From GCA-002701945 sp964442015 (GTDB lineage: Bacteria > Fidelibacterota > Marinisomatia > Marinisomatales > TCS55): DNA of 64,000 bases. The translations under genes were made by a program, and so were the position numbers. The notes under the pieces were generated by a model that was not told the origin of the DNA, did no database searches, and worked only from the letters and a program-made list of their open reading frames with translations. The stretch covers positions 1 to 64,000 of the forward strand of contig CAYTYA010000001.1 of the NCBI GenBank assembly GCA_964442015.1, written 5' to 3'. The stretch's first letter is position 1. Each line of letters opens with the position of its first letter. This document shows, piece after piece, positions 33,729 through 41,917 of the stretch.

Positions 33729-35030
33729 ATGAAAAAGATATTTTTGTTAACAATTCTACTTTTGATAGGAGGTATCTTAGTGGTTAAAAATGATCATAAA
33801 GTAAATGACGGTTTTGTTTCAGTGGATGGAAAAAGATTTTTTCTAAATGATAAGCCTTATTATTTCTTGGGAACTAATCTCTGGTATGGAATGAATCTTG
33901 GTTCAAAAGGAGAAAGTGGTGATAGACAACGATTAATAAATGAGCTAGACTTCCTTAGTAATATTGGAGTAAAGAATTTACGATTAATGGCTAGTAGTGA
34001 AGGTCCTGATTCTGAAAAATGGAGAATCGTTCCATCTCTTCAGTCTGCTCCAGGAAAATATAATACTGATCTATTAGATGGATTAGATTTTCTTTTATTT
34101 GAAATGGGAAAACGAGATATGAAAGCAATTATGTGTTTGAATAATTTCTGGCATTGGTCAGGTGGAATGGGGCAATATGTATCATGGGAAAATAATACAA
34201 CAATTCCTTACCCTCCTATTGAGGGTGGAGGTGATTGGCAAAAATATCAGGAATATGCTTCTTCTTTTTACTCCAACAAAGGGGCCAAGGAGCATTATTA
34301 TAATCATATACGTTTTATTGTATTAAGAGAAAATACATATACAGGAAAATTATATCGCGATGATCCAACAATTATGTCATGGCAACTAGGAAATGAACCT
34401 AGAGGAATCAATAATCGTGAAGATTTTTTAGATTGGATCGAATTTTCTGCACAATTGATAAAAGATATAGATCCTAATCATTTAGTGACAGTTGGCAGCG
34501 AAGGTTCTACTGCCCATCCATCATCAGGAAATAATTTTGTTAAAGATCATGAAAGTGAATATATTGATTACACAACTATACATATATGGATACAAAACTG
34601 GGGGTGGTTTAACCCTACCGATGAACAATCTTTATCTACTTCAATAGATAGAGTACAGATTTACATTAATGAGCATGAGAAATTAGCTATAAAATTAAAT
34701 AAGCCAGTAGTTTTAGAAGAGTTTGGGATTTCTAGAGATTATAATAATTATTCTTCAAATTCTTCTGTATCTCTTCGAGATAAATACTTTAATAAGGTTT
34801 TTGATATCATTTCCTTGAAAGTGAAAAATGGTTCTCCATTAGCAGGATCAAACTTTTGGGCATGGGGAGGATTTGGACGGCCAAGAAAACCTAAGTCAAT
34901 ATGGAAAAAACATGATCAATTTATTGGTGATCCACCACATGAATTTCAAGGGTGGTATTCTATATATAATTCAGATTTATCAACAATAAAAATTATTAAA
35001 AACTTTGCTTCAAAGTTTAATAATATGTAA
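33729..35030 (+). CDS. Glycoside hydrolase family 5, endo-beta-mannanase-like
   Basis: The 433-residue protein starts with a hydrophobic signal or anchor (1-20, IFLLTILLLIGGILVV) and then the TIM-barrel of GH5. The acid/base Glu223 is in SWQLGNEPRG and the nucleophile Glu331 in VVLEEFGISR. Substrate-contact segments include FLGTNLWYGMN and HIWIQNWGW. Length and the FVSVDGKRFFLNDKPYYFLG opening fit beta-mannanases, which cut beta-1,4-mannan backbones outside the cytoplasm. No carbohydrate-binding module or T9SS tail is present. It diverges from the SSS/Gfo/esterase/GMC operon, so they may share a mannan-derived pathway. Confidence 0.85.
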   Translation: MKKIFLLTILLLIGGILVVKNDHKVNDGFVSVDGKRFFLNDKPYYFLGTNLWYGMNLGSKGESGDRQRLINELDFLSNIGVKNLRLMASSEGPDSEKWRIVPSLQSAPGKYNTDLLDGLDFLLFEMGKRDMKAIMCLNNFWHWSGGMGQYVSWENNTTIPYPPIEGGGDWQKYQEYASSFYSNKGAKEHYYNHIRFIVLRENTYTGKLYRDDPTIMSWQLGNEPRGINNREDFLDWIEFSAQLIKDIDPNHLVTVGSEGSTAHPSSGNNFVKDHESEYIDYTTIHIWIQNWGWFNPTDEQSLSTSIDRVQIYINEHEKLAIKLNKPVVLEEFGISRDYNNYSSNSSVSLRDKYFNKVFDIISLKVKNGSPLAGSNFWAWGGFGRPRKPKSIWKKHDQFIGDPPHEFQGWYSIYNSDLSTIKIIKNFASKFNNM

Positions 35031-35043
35031 AAACAGTTGAAAA

Positions 35044-35322
35044 TTATTTTATCTTTTTTACTTCATCATAGCTATATTTTTTAAAACCTAATTCATTTAC
35101 AGTATCAATAGGTTGTAAATTGATATTATAACCATCTACTTCATTTACTTCCATTATTCCATCTATATGCATTTTCTTATCTCTATATTCCTTTATTGAA
35201 CGAGCTTTTGATTTTGCGCTTTTTACACTACTAGCAACTACAAAATAATTTGTGTGTGATTCATAGAATCCGGAAGAAATATTATCATCATAAAAACCAA
35301 CATGAACTAAGTATAGCTTCAT
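35044..35322 (-). CDS. DUF1543 domain protein
   Basis: The 92-residue protein begins MKLYLVHVGFYD and has HTNYFVVASSVKSAKSKARS followed by MHIDGIMEVNEVDGYNINL. That is the pattern of the DUF1543 family, small soluble proteins of unknown function. No catalytic residues can be named. It is separated by 13 bases from the convergent GH5 gene and lies 26 bases downstream of the HMG-CoA-lyase-like gene on the same strand. Confidence 0.7.
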   Translation of the reverse strand: MKLYLVHVGFYDDNISSGFYESHTNYFVVASSVKSAKSKARSIKEYRDKKMHIDGIMEVNEVDGYNINLQPIDTVNELGFKKYSYDEVKKIK

Positions 35323-35348
35323 ATATTCCCCTTTTTTATTTAATTAAA

Positions 35349-36221
35349 CTAAACAATTTTTGAATCAGGCATCTTATTTACAATTCTATTCAATTTCAAT
35401 ACTGTTTTTTCAATAACAGATTGATCCACGCCAGTATAAAACCCTCTTTCATCAATTAACTTTGCTAATTCTTCAGTAGGTATATTTCCCATAGATTTAT
35501 GTAAAAAAGGACTGCCGCCCACTCCCCCTAATGAACTATCAAATTCTCTTATCCCCATTTCGATTGCACTATGAACATTTTCTTTCCAATCCTTTTGTGT
35601 CTGATGAAAATGCATAACCAAAGGTATATCTTCAATTATTGGTATTACTATACCTAAACACTCTTTAATAGTATCTGATGTCGCAACACCAGCAGTATCA
35701 GCCAAACATATTTTGTTAGGATCCATAGCAACAATCTTATGTATTTTATCAGATAATATTTGAAAATTTATAATATTATTTTTTTTCCCCCAGGCGCACT
35801 GCAATCCAATCCTTAGTTTAATATCGTACTTATGTGCTAAATCCGCAATATTACCTAATTCATTTAAAGATCTTTTACTATCCATCCCTGTGTTAGTTAA
35901 CCCATATTCATCATCTAATGAAATAGATGTTTCTAATTTTTTAAAACCACAATTTACAGCTCTATTTAAGCCTTTTACATTAAGGATAAATGCGCTGTAA
36001 GATATATTTTCTTCCTTGGGCGCAAAAAAATACAATTTTTCAGCATCTGCCATTTGTGGTAGTATCTTTTGGCTTACAAAAGAACAAAGTTGTATATGCT
36101 TTAATCCTGATAAAATTAATCCATCAAGTAATTCTAATTTATTTTCAATACTATATAGTTTTTTTTGTTTCTGAAAAAATTCCCTCAAACACACTTCATT
36201 AATAATAATTTTATCTTGCAT
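35349..36221 (-). CDS. HMG-CoA lyase-like pyruvate carboxyltransferase-family protein with altered active site
   Basis: The 290-residue protein has the TIM-barrel of the HMGL-like/DRE-TIM family. The metal-binding H-x-H is kept in MHFHQTQKD (His204/His206), and so are the ADTAG loop and terminal MGNIPTEEL. Two signature sites are changed. The strand-1 motif that is normally R-D-G-L-Q reads LREFFQ (Arg13-Glu14), and GG-x-GGCPF reads GGVGGSPF with Ser237 in place of the catalytic Cys. True HMG-CoA lyase needs that Cys, so this is probably a related aldolase or condensing enzyme with another substrate. It stands between DUF1543 and the tRNA-Sec locus, without leucine-degradation genes. Confidence 0.8.
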   Translation of the reverse strand: MQDKIIINEVCLREFFQKQKKLYSIENKLELLDGLILSGLKHIQLCSFVSQKILPQMADAEKLYFFAPKEENISYSAFILNVKGLNRAVNCGFKKLETSISLDDEYGLTNTGMDSKRSLNELGNIADLAHKYDIKLRIGLQCAWGKKNNIINFQILSDKIHKIVAMDPNKICLADTAGVATSDTIKECLGIVIPIIEDIPLVMHFHQTQKDWKENVHSAIEMGIREFDSSLGGVGGSPFLHKSMGNIPTEELAKLIDERGFYTGVDQSVIEKTVLKLNRIVNKMPDSKIV

Positions 36222-36285
36222 AATAACAAGAGTTTATAAAAAATGAATCTTTTGATAAACAATAAATATATGTATATCTAATAGG

Positions 36286-36317
36286 AAGCCCTGCTTATTT
36301 TCATATAAACAGGGCTT
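36286..36317. terminator. Hairpin downstream of tRNA-Sec, possible terminator
   Basis: AAGCCCTG (36286-36293) and CAGGGCTT (36310-36317) pair perfectly, with a further four-pair extension inside the loop. It lies 5 bases past the CCA end of the tRNA-Sec gene in the direction of its transcription. The T-run follows the stem on the plus strand (CTTTT), while the minus strand continues CTTCC, so for the tRNA it may be a processing or stability hairpin. Confidence 0.45.
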
Positions 36318-36322
36318 TTAAA

Positions 36323-36418
36323 TGGCGGGAACGCCTGGGAATCGAACCCAGCTCCCAATTAATAATCGGGACAACGGTTTTGAAGACCGTAGCGGGCACC
36401 AGCCTCGCAATCATTCCC
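36323..36418 (-). tRNA. selC: Selenocysteine tRNA (anticodon UCA)
   Basis: On the minus strand this 96-base element folds as a bacterial tRNA-Sec. The acceptor starts GGGAATGA and ends GCGTTCCC-G-CCA (8 positions, one U-G and one A-G pair). The D-stem is extended to six pairs (GCG-A-GGC with GCC-CGC, one bulge). The anticodon stem ACGGT/ACCGT has loop CTTCAAA, anticodon TCA. The long variable arm has an 8-pair stem from TCCC to GGGA, and the T-arm is CTGGG-TTCGATT-CCCAG. CCA is encoded. It begins 7 bases after the stop of the SPOR protein gene, at the end of the miaB-lapA-lapB-SPOR run. It reads UGA as selenocysteine with SelA/SelB/SelD, which are not in this window. Confidence 0.95.
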
Positions 36419-36425
36419 AAATAAT

Positions 36426-37298
36426 TTATTTTGGTCTATTTAGCACTCGATATTCAAGACCAAATTTCATCTTCACTCGCTCACCTTCTTTCTCAGCCTC
36501 ATCAAAACTGTTAAATCTAATAATACGGACTGCATGTAGTCGCCTACCAGCTGATGGTACTTCAACAATTTCTGCATTAAACCCGCCCTGAACAAGTAAG
36601 TTCTTTATCCTTTGTGCATTTTGATATTTACTAAATGCACCTACTTGAGCAACATAGTCTTTACTTTTACTTGGACCCTTTTTTGGAATTTTTGGATTAG
36701 CTTTAGGTCCAGTCCATATATTCTTTCTATTTTTTAATTTAGCAGAAACTTTTGAGTCATCGAGTTTTACTAATTTTGCCTCTTTAGGAGGGTCAACTAA
36801 TGAAGCTAAACCATATTTATCAAAATCTAAACTAGGATGCAATAATCTTATTTGACGAATATAAAATGCAGCACTATCTCGATGCCCAACAGCAAAATAA
36901 CTATTTACCATGAGGTCTGTTGCTCTTTGCGCATGATCGGTTGTCGAATATACTAGAGGTACTAAACGAAATTGTTTACTTGCTTGTGTATACAAACCTC
37001 TTGAAAAAAGATATTCTCCAATCTTCATTGCTACATCATCAGCAAATTTGTGATCTGGATAATTTTTTAGAATATCTCTATAAATAAGCAATGCTTTTTC
37101 CGCATCTTCAGTTACTATCGCTCTCAAATAATGAACGGATGGGTCATCTTTGTATAGAGCTTCTAATTCTGGTAATACAGAAATGACATCATTAATTCTT
37201 CCTTCATTTATAAGACCTAAATATTTATCTATATCCTGTGAAAAGAGAAGGACAGTATTAACAAAAAAATAAAATATTATAATTCTGATATTCTTCAC
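36426..37298 (-). CDS. Exported TPR-like protein with C-terminal SPOR domain
   Basis: The 290-residue protein starts at GTG 37298, overlapping the lapB stop as GTGA. It has a signal peptide (about 1-20, IIIFYFFVNTVLLFSQ). Helical repeats resembling TPRs cover about 25-165 (YLGLINEGRINDVISVLPEL, YPDHKFADDVAMKIGEYLF). Residues about 213-287 are a SPOR domain: KDYVAQVGAFSKYQNAQRIK, LVQGGFNAEIVEV, LHAVRIIRFNSFDEAEKEGE. The SPOR domain would target it to septal peptidoglycan. It ends 7 bases before the tRNA-Sec gene. Confidence 0.82.
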   Translation of the reverse strand: MKNIRIIIFYFFVNTVLLFSQDIDKYLGLINEGRINDVISVLPELEALYKDDPSVHYLRAIVTEDAEKALLIYRDILKNYPDHKFADDVAMKIGEYLFSRGLYTQASKQFRLVPLVYSTTDHAQRATDLMVNSYFAVGHRDSAAFYIRQIRLLHPSLDFDKYGLASLVDPPKEAKLVKLDDSKVSAKLKNRKNIWTGPKANPKIPKKGPSKSKDYVAQVGAFSKYQNAQRIKNLLVQGGFNAEIVEVPSAGRRLHAVRIIRFNSFDEAEKEGERVKMKFGLEYRVLNRPK

Positions 37299-38341
37299 TC
37301 TTTGTGAGATGTCAAAATGTCTATCATACTATCAATTTGCTGAGCTAGCTGTGGAGGAGATGCGTGTTGAACTGATAGCTTTAATTTCATGAGTCTCAGT
37401 TTGATTGAATCTTCATGTTTTCTAAGAGCTTCTTCAACCAATTCTAAAGCTTTTTGTCTTTCTCCTTTTTCCTCAAGTACATTTGCAATTTTAGCCAAAG
37501 CATGTAGATTTTCAGGGTTGTTTTTTAACGCACGCTGATAAAATTTTTCAACTTCACTAAAACGTCCTAAATCAAATAAAGCAGCTTCAATCTTTGAGTA
37601 AACAGTATAACCATTTTCAGTATCTAATAATGCAAATTGTTCCCAATGCTCTAAAGCTTTGATAAGATTTCTATTTTCAGAAAATAAATTCCCAAGATGC
37701 AGATGAGGAAATCCAAAATTAGGTGATAATGATATCGCTTTATTGAAACATTGTTCAGCTCCATTACGATCATCATTCTCAAATTTTTCCATTCCTTCAT
37801 ACACTTTAAATCTTGCAAAACGAGTTATATCACTTTTATTATTTTTTTCTATAGTTTTTATTAATTGAGCAGCTTGACTCCAATCATGATTTTTTTCAGC
37901 TAAATCAAGTAAAAATTCATTAGCCCAAAAATCTTTTTTGTCAATATTTAAAATCATTTCAGCTTCTTTTTTTGCTAATGAGATTTCATTAATGCTTAAA
38001 TAGTCTTTTGCAAGCGATTGGTGTATTTGATTTTGAAGTTTATCATCTAATCCAGGACGCACAGTAAGAGATTGATGTATTTTTATAGCACTTTGAGAAT
38101 TTCCCTGCTCACGAAGAATATCTCCAAGTTGCAAATAAGCATCTAAGTGATTTGTGTTTTGCTTAACAACGTCTCTCAATAACCGAATAGCATTATCGGC
38201 GTCACCTCTTACAAGCATATTCAATGCTTCAGTATACAGTGTATTTGAATTAGTCTTTTGTATTGGTTTTTTTTTATAATAGAAATAAAAACTGGCACCT
38301 AATGCAATCACCAGTATTGATAGAAGAATAAATAATTCCAA
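37295..38341 (-). CDS. lapB: LapB-like tetratricopeptide membrane protein
   Basis: LapB (YciM) in E. coli is an inner-membrane TPR protein that adjusts LPS synthesis by presenting LpxC to FtsH. This 348-residue protein has one N-terminal membrane helix (1-20). About eight TPR units follow, such as ALNMLVRGDADNAIRLLRDV and HLHLGNLFSENRNLIKALEHW. It starts at TTG 38341, two bases after the lapA stop; no ATG precedes the membrane helix. The C-terminal rubredoxin-like zinc domain of E. coli LapB (paired CxxC) is absent; only one Cys (in AEQCF) occurs. The lapA neighbour supports the assignment, but the LpxC-control role is uncertain without the metal site. Confidence 0.78.
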   Translation of the reverse strand: MELFILLSILVIALGASFYFYYKKKPIQKTNSNTLYTEALNMLVRGDADNAIRLLRDVVKQNTNHLDAYLQLGDILREQGNSQSAIKIHQSLTVRPGLDDKLQNQIHQSLAKDYLSINEISLAKKEAEMILNIDKKDFWANEFLLDLAEKNHDWSQAAQLIKTIEKNNKSDITRFARFKVYEGMEKFENDDRNGAEQCFNKAISLSPNFGFPHLHLGNLFSENRNLIKALEHWEQFALLDTENGYTVYSKIEAALFDLGRFSEVEKFYQRALKNNPENLHALAKIANVLEEKGERQKALELVEEALRKHEDSIKLRLMKLKLSVQHASPPQLAQQIDSMIDILTSHKE

Positions 38342-38343
38342 AG

Positions 38344-38661
38344 TTAATCTTCTCCATCATCATTATCATATATACCTTCATCAATAGCAACATTTCTAAG
38401 ATCATTAAGTTCATCAGATAATCGCCTATTTTTTAATTTCAAAGAACGAGATTCAGATTTGCTTGAAATTATTGAGGTAACTGCTACACCATAGCCAATT
38501 AAAATTCCTACAGCAAGAGCACCTATCATGACAAATGCAATGTTTACTTGTTCATATTGAATAAAAATTAAATCAATGGCTACTTCTTCAGTATTTTTTA
38601 ACAAAAAAACTAGTATAAGTACTAAAAATAAGAGTGCACCAAAAATCTTAAATAGTTTCAT
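38344..38661 (-). CDS. lapA: LapA-domain (DUF1049) membrane protein
   Basis: The 105-residue protein has two hydrophobic helices (about 7-22 and 42-63) separated by the short polar NTEEVAIDLIFIQYEQVN segment. A charged coiled-coil tail with Lys/Arg then Asp/Glu follows (SRSLKLKNRRLSDELNDL). This is the typical LapA/YciS/DUF1049 pattern. LapA partners LapB in the assembly of lipopolysaccharide. Its start shares one base with the miaB stop (TAATG), and lapB follows after two bases. Confidence 0.85.
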   Translation of the reverse strand: MKLFKIFGALLFLVLILVFLLKNTEEVAIDLIFIQYEQVNIAFVMIGALAVGILIGYGVAVTSIISSKSESRSLKLKNRRLSDELNDLRNVAIDEGIYDNDDGED

Positions 38662-39980
38662 TATGCTGCTTCTTTCTTTTTAACTAAATGCCCATGCAAA
38701 CTAATTCCTTTTGCATCAGTAATCAATATATCTACAATATCTTTAATATCTTCATTTTCTTTATCAAAAATAACCCATTTATTAGAATCAGTTCTACCAG
38801 CCCACTGATTAGTAGATCTTTTACTATTTTTTTCAACTAAAACTCTTTCAATATTACCTATCATATCTTTATTTCTAATAATAGTATGTTTCTTCTGAAG
38901 TTCTATCACTTTTTCTAATCTAGCTTGTTTATCAATTTCTGATAATTGGTCTGAATATTCATGTGCTTTCGTTCCCGATCTTGGTGAATATTTAAATGTA
39001 AATGCTGAATCAAATTTTACTTCATTCATCACATCCAATGTCTTTTCAAATTCAGAATTCGTCTCACCAGGAAAACCAACTATTATATCAGTACTCAAAC
39101 CACAATTTGGTAATATTTCTCTAATTCGATTGGATTTTTCGATAAAATGATCTCTTGTATATGTTCTATTCATGCGATTAAGAATTCGATTTGATCCTGC
39201 CTGTAATGGAAAATGAACTGCATTACAAATATTATCATAATGAGCCATGACATGTAGGACTTCATCAGTCATATCTTCGGGGTGAGGAGAAGTGTACCTT
39301 AATCTTTCGACTCCAGATATATCTGCTATTTCTTTTAATAAATAATCAAAGGAAAAGTTTTTATATTTATAAGAATTAACATTTTGGCCTAATAATGTAA
39401 TCTCTATAAATCCTTCATCAACTGCTTTTTTAACTTCATTAACAATACTATTTATACTGCGACTTCTTTCTCGTCCTCTTGTAAATGGAACAATACAAAA
39501 AGTGCAAAATTTATCGCATCCACGCATAATAGATACCCATGCATTGATGCCCTCTTTTCTTGAAGGAAAAAAATTATCATAAACTTCATATCTAGATAAT
39601 TGAGTGTCTACTATATTTTCTTTATCTTCCATTTTACGTTCAAGTAATTCCGGTAGTTTTCTATAAGAATCGGGTCCGAGAATGATATCCACATATGGCT
39701 TAGTATCAAGAATATCATCTTTTAAATGCTGTGCCATACATCCTAATACACCAATTATTACGTCAGGGTTATTATGTTTTATTCTTGAAAAAACTCCTAG
39801 ACGAGAATGCACCTTTTCTTCGGCATGTTCTCTAATTGCACATGTATTCACAAAAATAATATCCGCCTTATCCATAGAATCAATGGAAGAATATTTTTTG
39901 GCTTTAAGTATGCCCTGAATGATTTCGGAATCTGCCACATTCATTTGGCATCCATAAGTTTCTAGGTAATATTTACCCAT
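38661..39980 (-). CDS. miaB: tRNA-2-methylthio-N6-isopentenyladenosine synthase
   Basis: MiaB is a radical-SAM methylthiotransferase that adds a methylthio group to i6A37 of tRNAs reading UNN codons. The 439-residue protein has the N-terminal iron-sulfur domain with Cys11, Cys47 and Cys81. The radical-SAM motif is GCDKFCTFC (Cys155, Cys159, Cys162), and a C-terminal TRAM domain follows (about 375-435, NIERVLVEKNSKRSTNQWAG). GQNVNSY and PLQAGSNRILNRMNR are typical of MiaB rather than RimO. It leads the lapA-lapB-SPOR-tRNA-Sec run. UGA-reading tRNAs are among candidates for this modification, but the tRNA-Sec has A37, and the link is not proven. Confidence 0.95.
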   Translation of the reverse strand: MGKYYLETYGCQMNVADSEIIQGILKAKKYSSIDSMDKADIIFVNTCAIREHAEEKVHSRLGVFSRIKHNNPDVIIGVLGCMAQHLKDDILDTKPYVDIILGPDSYRKLPELLERKMEDKENIVDTQLSRYEVYDNFFPSRKEGINAWVSIMRGCDKFCTFCIVPFTRGRERSRSINSIVNEVKKAVDEGFIEITLLGQNVNSYKYKNFSFDYLLKEIADISGVERLRYTSPHPEDMTDEVLHVMAHYDNICNAVHFPLQAGSNRILNRMNRTYTRDHFIEKSNRIREILPNCGLSTDIIVGFPGETNSEFEKTLDVMNEVKFDSAFTFKYSPRSGTKAHEYSDQLSEIDKQARLEKVIELQKKHTIIRNKDMIGNIERVLVEKNSKRSTNQWAGRTDSNKWVIFDKENEDIKDIVDILITDAKGISLHGHLVKKKEAA

Positions 39981-40034
39981 AATATAAATGTTTAATTACG
40001 AACCCCAGATTTTATGTGAGTTATTTGCTCTAAT

Positions 40035-40985
40035 TTATTTGATATACCCACTGAAAAAATAATCCAATGGGTTTTGTGGAACTCCATTACGATGGACTTC
40101 ATAATGTAAGTGGGGGCCTGCTGAGCGTCCTGTATTCCCTGATTTACCAATAAGATCACCACGTTTTACTTTTTGTCCCCATTTAACATAAAACTTTGAT
40201 AAATGTGCAAAAATTGTTCTATATCCATATCCATGATCCAATTTAATTACTTTTCCAAATCCCCCCTGTCTAGCAGAATATTTAACTACGCCATCAGCAG
40301 GTGCATAAATATTTGTACCAGAGGAGACAGTAATATCTTGGCCATAATGAAAACGAGGTTTACTAGTAAAGGGATCATTGCGATAGCCAAATCCTGAGTT
40401 TATATATCCTCCATTTACTGGACGAATAGATGGAATTGACTTTAAACGATCTGACTCTTTTATTACTTTATTGTAAATATTTGAATAACTAGCAAGTTCC
40501 AATTTCACTTTCCTTGTTAGATTATCAACATTCATCTCTAAATCAATTAATTTACTTGCTGGATCTGATAATTGATTTTCCAATTTAAGAGGTTTCACAA
40601 CCTCCATACCTCCAATGCCTAACTTTCTAACATCTTTATCTATTTGAGGCATATTAGCGTAAGTCCTCAATGCGCGATCTTTTTCTTCTATATTCACAAC
40701 ATGTGTAGATAATAAGTCCATCTGTTGCTGAAGCTTTGTTAATGTAATTGATAACTGACTATAATCCCTTTTTAGACTCTTTAATTTTGTCTGATATAAG
40801 ATTTTAGTAAGATAATCTGTAGCAAAAAATAAACCTGTACCAACAATTGACACACAGAGGAAAACAACTATCAATAATTGTGTTTTAGAAAAATCCCATT
40901 GATTACCATTCTCATCATCATAAGATATAAATGCATAACGATGATCGTTAATACTAGAGGATATTTTTTTTCGTCTCTTAAGCAT
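40035..40985 (-). CDS. M23-family peptidase with membrane anchor and coiled coil
   Basis: The 316-residue protein starts at ATG 40985 (a TTG six bases upstream is less likely). A cytoplasmic basic N-terminus is followed by a membrane helix (about 32-52). A coiled coil covers about 55-165, and the C-terminal LytM/M23 domain covers about 195-310. Zinc ligands are visible in RFHYGQDI and GPHLHYEV, and GNTGRSAGPHLHYEV is canonical, so the domain is probably catalytically active. It may cleave peptidoglycan cross-links or, like NlpD/EnvC-type proteins, act in wall splitting. It lies downstream of the sigma factor gene. Confidence 0.9.
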   Translation of the reverse strand: MLKRRKKISSSINDHRYAFISYDDENGNQWDFSKTQLLIVVFLCVSIVGTGLFFATDYLTKILYQTKLKSLKRDYSQLSITLTKLQQQMDLLSTHVVNIEEKDRALRTYANMPQIDKDVRKLGIGGMEVVKPLKLENQLSDPASKLIDLEMNVDNLTRKVKLELASYSNIYNKVIKESDRLKSIPSIRPVNGGYINSGFGYRNDPFTSKPRFHYGQDITVSSGTNIYAPADGVVKYSARQGGFGKVIKLDHGYGYRTIFAHLSKFYVKWGQKVKRGDLIGKSGNTGRSAGPHLHYEVHRNGVPQNPLDYFFSGYIK

Positions 40986-41058
40986 AACCAAGGAAGTTAA
41001 TAATATTAGTATAATTCCAAAAGATTTTACTATAAAAACTATAATTAATTCAAAATAT

Positions 41059-41901
41059 TTAATGAATATATATTTTTAATAATTGTGAACGAGTCACATG
41101 CCTAAGTCTTTGTAATGCTCTATCTTTAATTTGCCGCACCCGCTCACTTGATATTTTCAATTCATCCCCAATTTCTTGAAGGTTCTTTTGCTGATTTCCT
41201 TCAAAACCAAAATAATAAACAAGAATTATCTTTTCTCTTTCCTCTAATGTATCTAGAACAGATAGAATTTCTTTTTCAAGACTATTCTTCATTAGGTTCG
41301 CTTCTGGCCTAGGATCATTTGATGCTAATAAATGTAATAGAGCAGTATCAGAATCTCCAAATGACTCCTCCAAAGAAACGGGTTCAGAGATAATTCTTTT
41401 TAGGTCATCTATCCAACTTGCTGATGTTTTTGTAATTTCAGCAAGTTCATCTGCTGTTGGCTCTCTTTCAATATGCTGTTCTAATTCAACAGATTTTCTA
41501 TATAACTTACCCATAGATTCTCTTACATGTGCTGGTAACCTTATCACTCTTCCAGTTTTTTGAATTGCTTGACGTATCCCTTGAGTAATCCACCAAACTG
41601 CATAAGAGATAAACCTAAATCCACGAGTTTCATCAAACCTATCAACAGCCTTCATTAAACCTAAATTCCCCTCATTTATAAGATCTTCAAAAGGAATACC
41701 TTGACCTTGAAATTTTTTAGCTACAGCAACTACAAAACGTAGATTATGAGTAATTAGCTTATTTATCGCCTCTAAGTCTCCTTTTTTGGCAAGCTCTGCC
41801 AAAATAATTTCTTCTTTCGGATTAAGAGGTTTATAGTTTTTTATCTCGTCTAGGTATAATTCAAGGGAACGTTTATTACCTATGTCAGGCCTATTATTCA
41901 A
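41059..41901 (-). CDS. rpoD: Primary sigma-70 factor (RpoD/SigA type)
   Basis: The 280-residue protein starts at TTG 41901; no ATG precedes conserved region 1.2, and an in-frame stop lies nine bases upstream. It has region 1.2 (SLELYLDEIKNYKPLNPKEE), region 2 (HNLRFVVAVAKKFQGQGIPF, DLINEGNLGLMKAVDRFD), region 2.4 (FISYAVWWITQGIRQAI), region 3 and region 4.2 (LQEIGDELKISSERVRQIKD). There is no acidic region 1.1, as in primary sigmas of Bacteroidetes. It is probably the housekeeping factor. It starts 16 bases after the coiled-coil gene and is followed by the M23 peptidase gene. Confidence 0.92.
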   Translation of the reverse strand: MNNRPDIGNKRSLELYLDEIKNYKPLNPKEEIILAELAKKGDLEAINKLITHNLRFVVAVAKKFQGQGIPFEDLINEGNLGLMKAVDRFDETRGFRFISYAVWWITQGIRQAIQKTGRVIRLPAHVRESMGKLYRKSVELEQHIEREPTADELAEITKTSASWIDDLKRIISEPVSLEESFGDSDTALLHLLASNDPRPEANLMKNSLEKEILSVLDTLEEREKIILVYYFGFEGNQQKNLQEIGDELKISSERVRQIKDRALQRLRHVTRSQLLKIYIH

Positions 41902-41917
41902 AATAGATCAGCTATAA

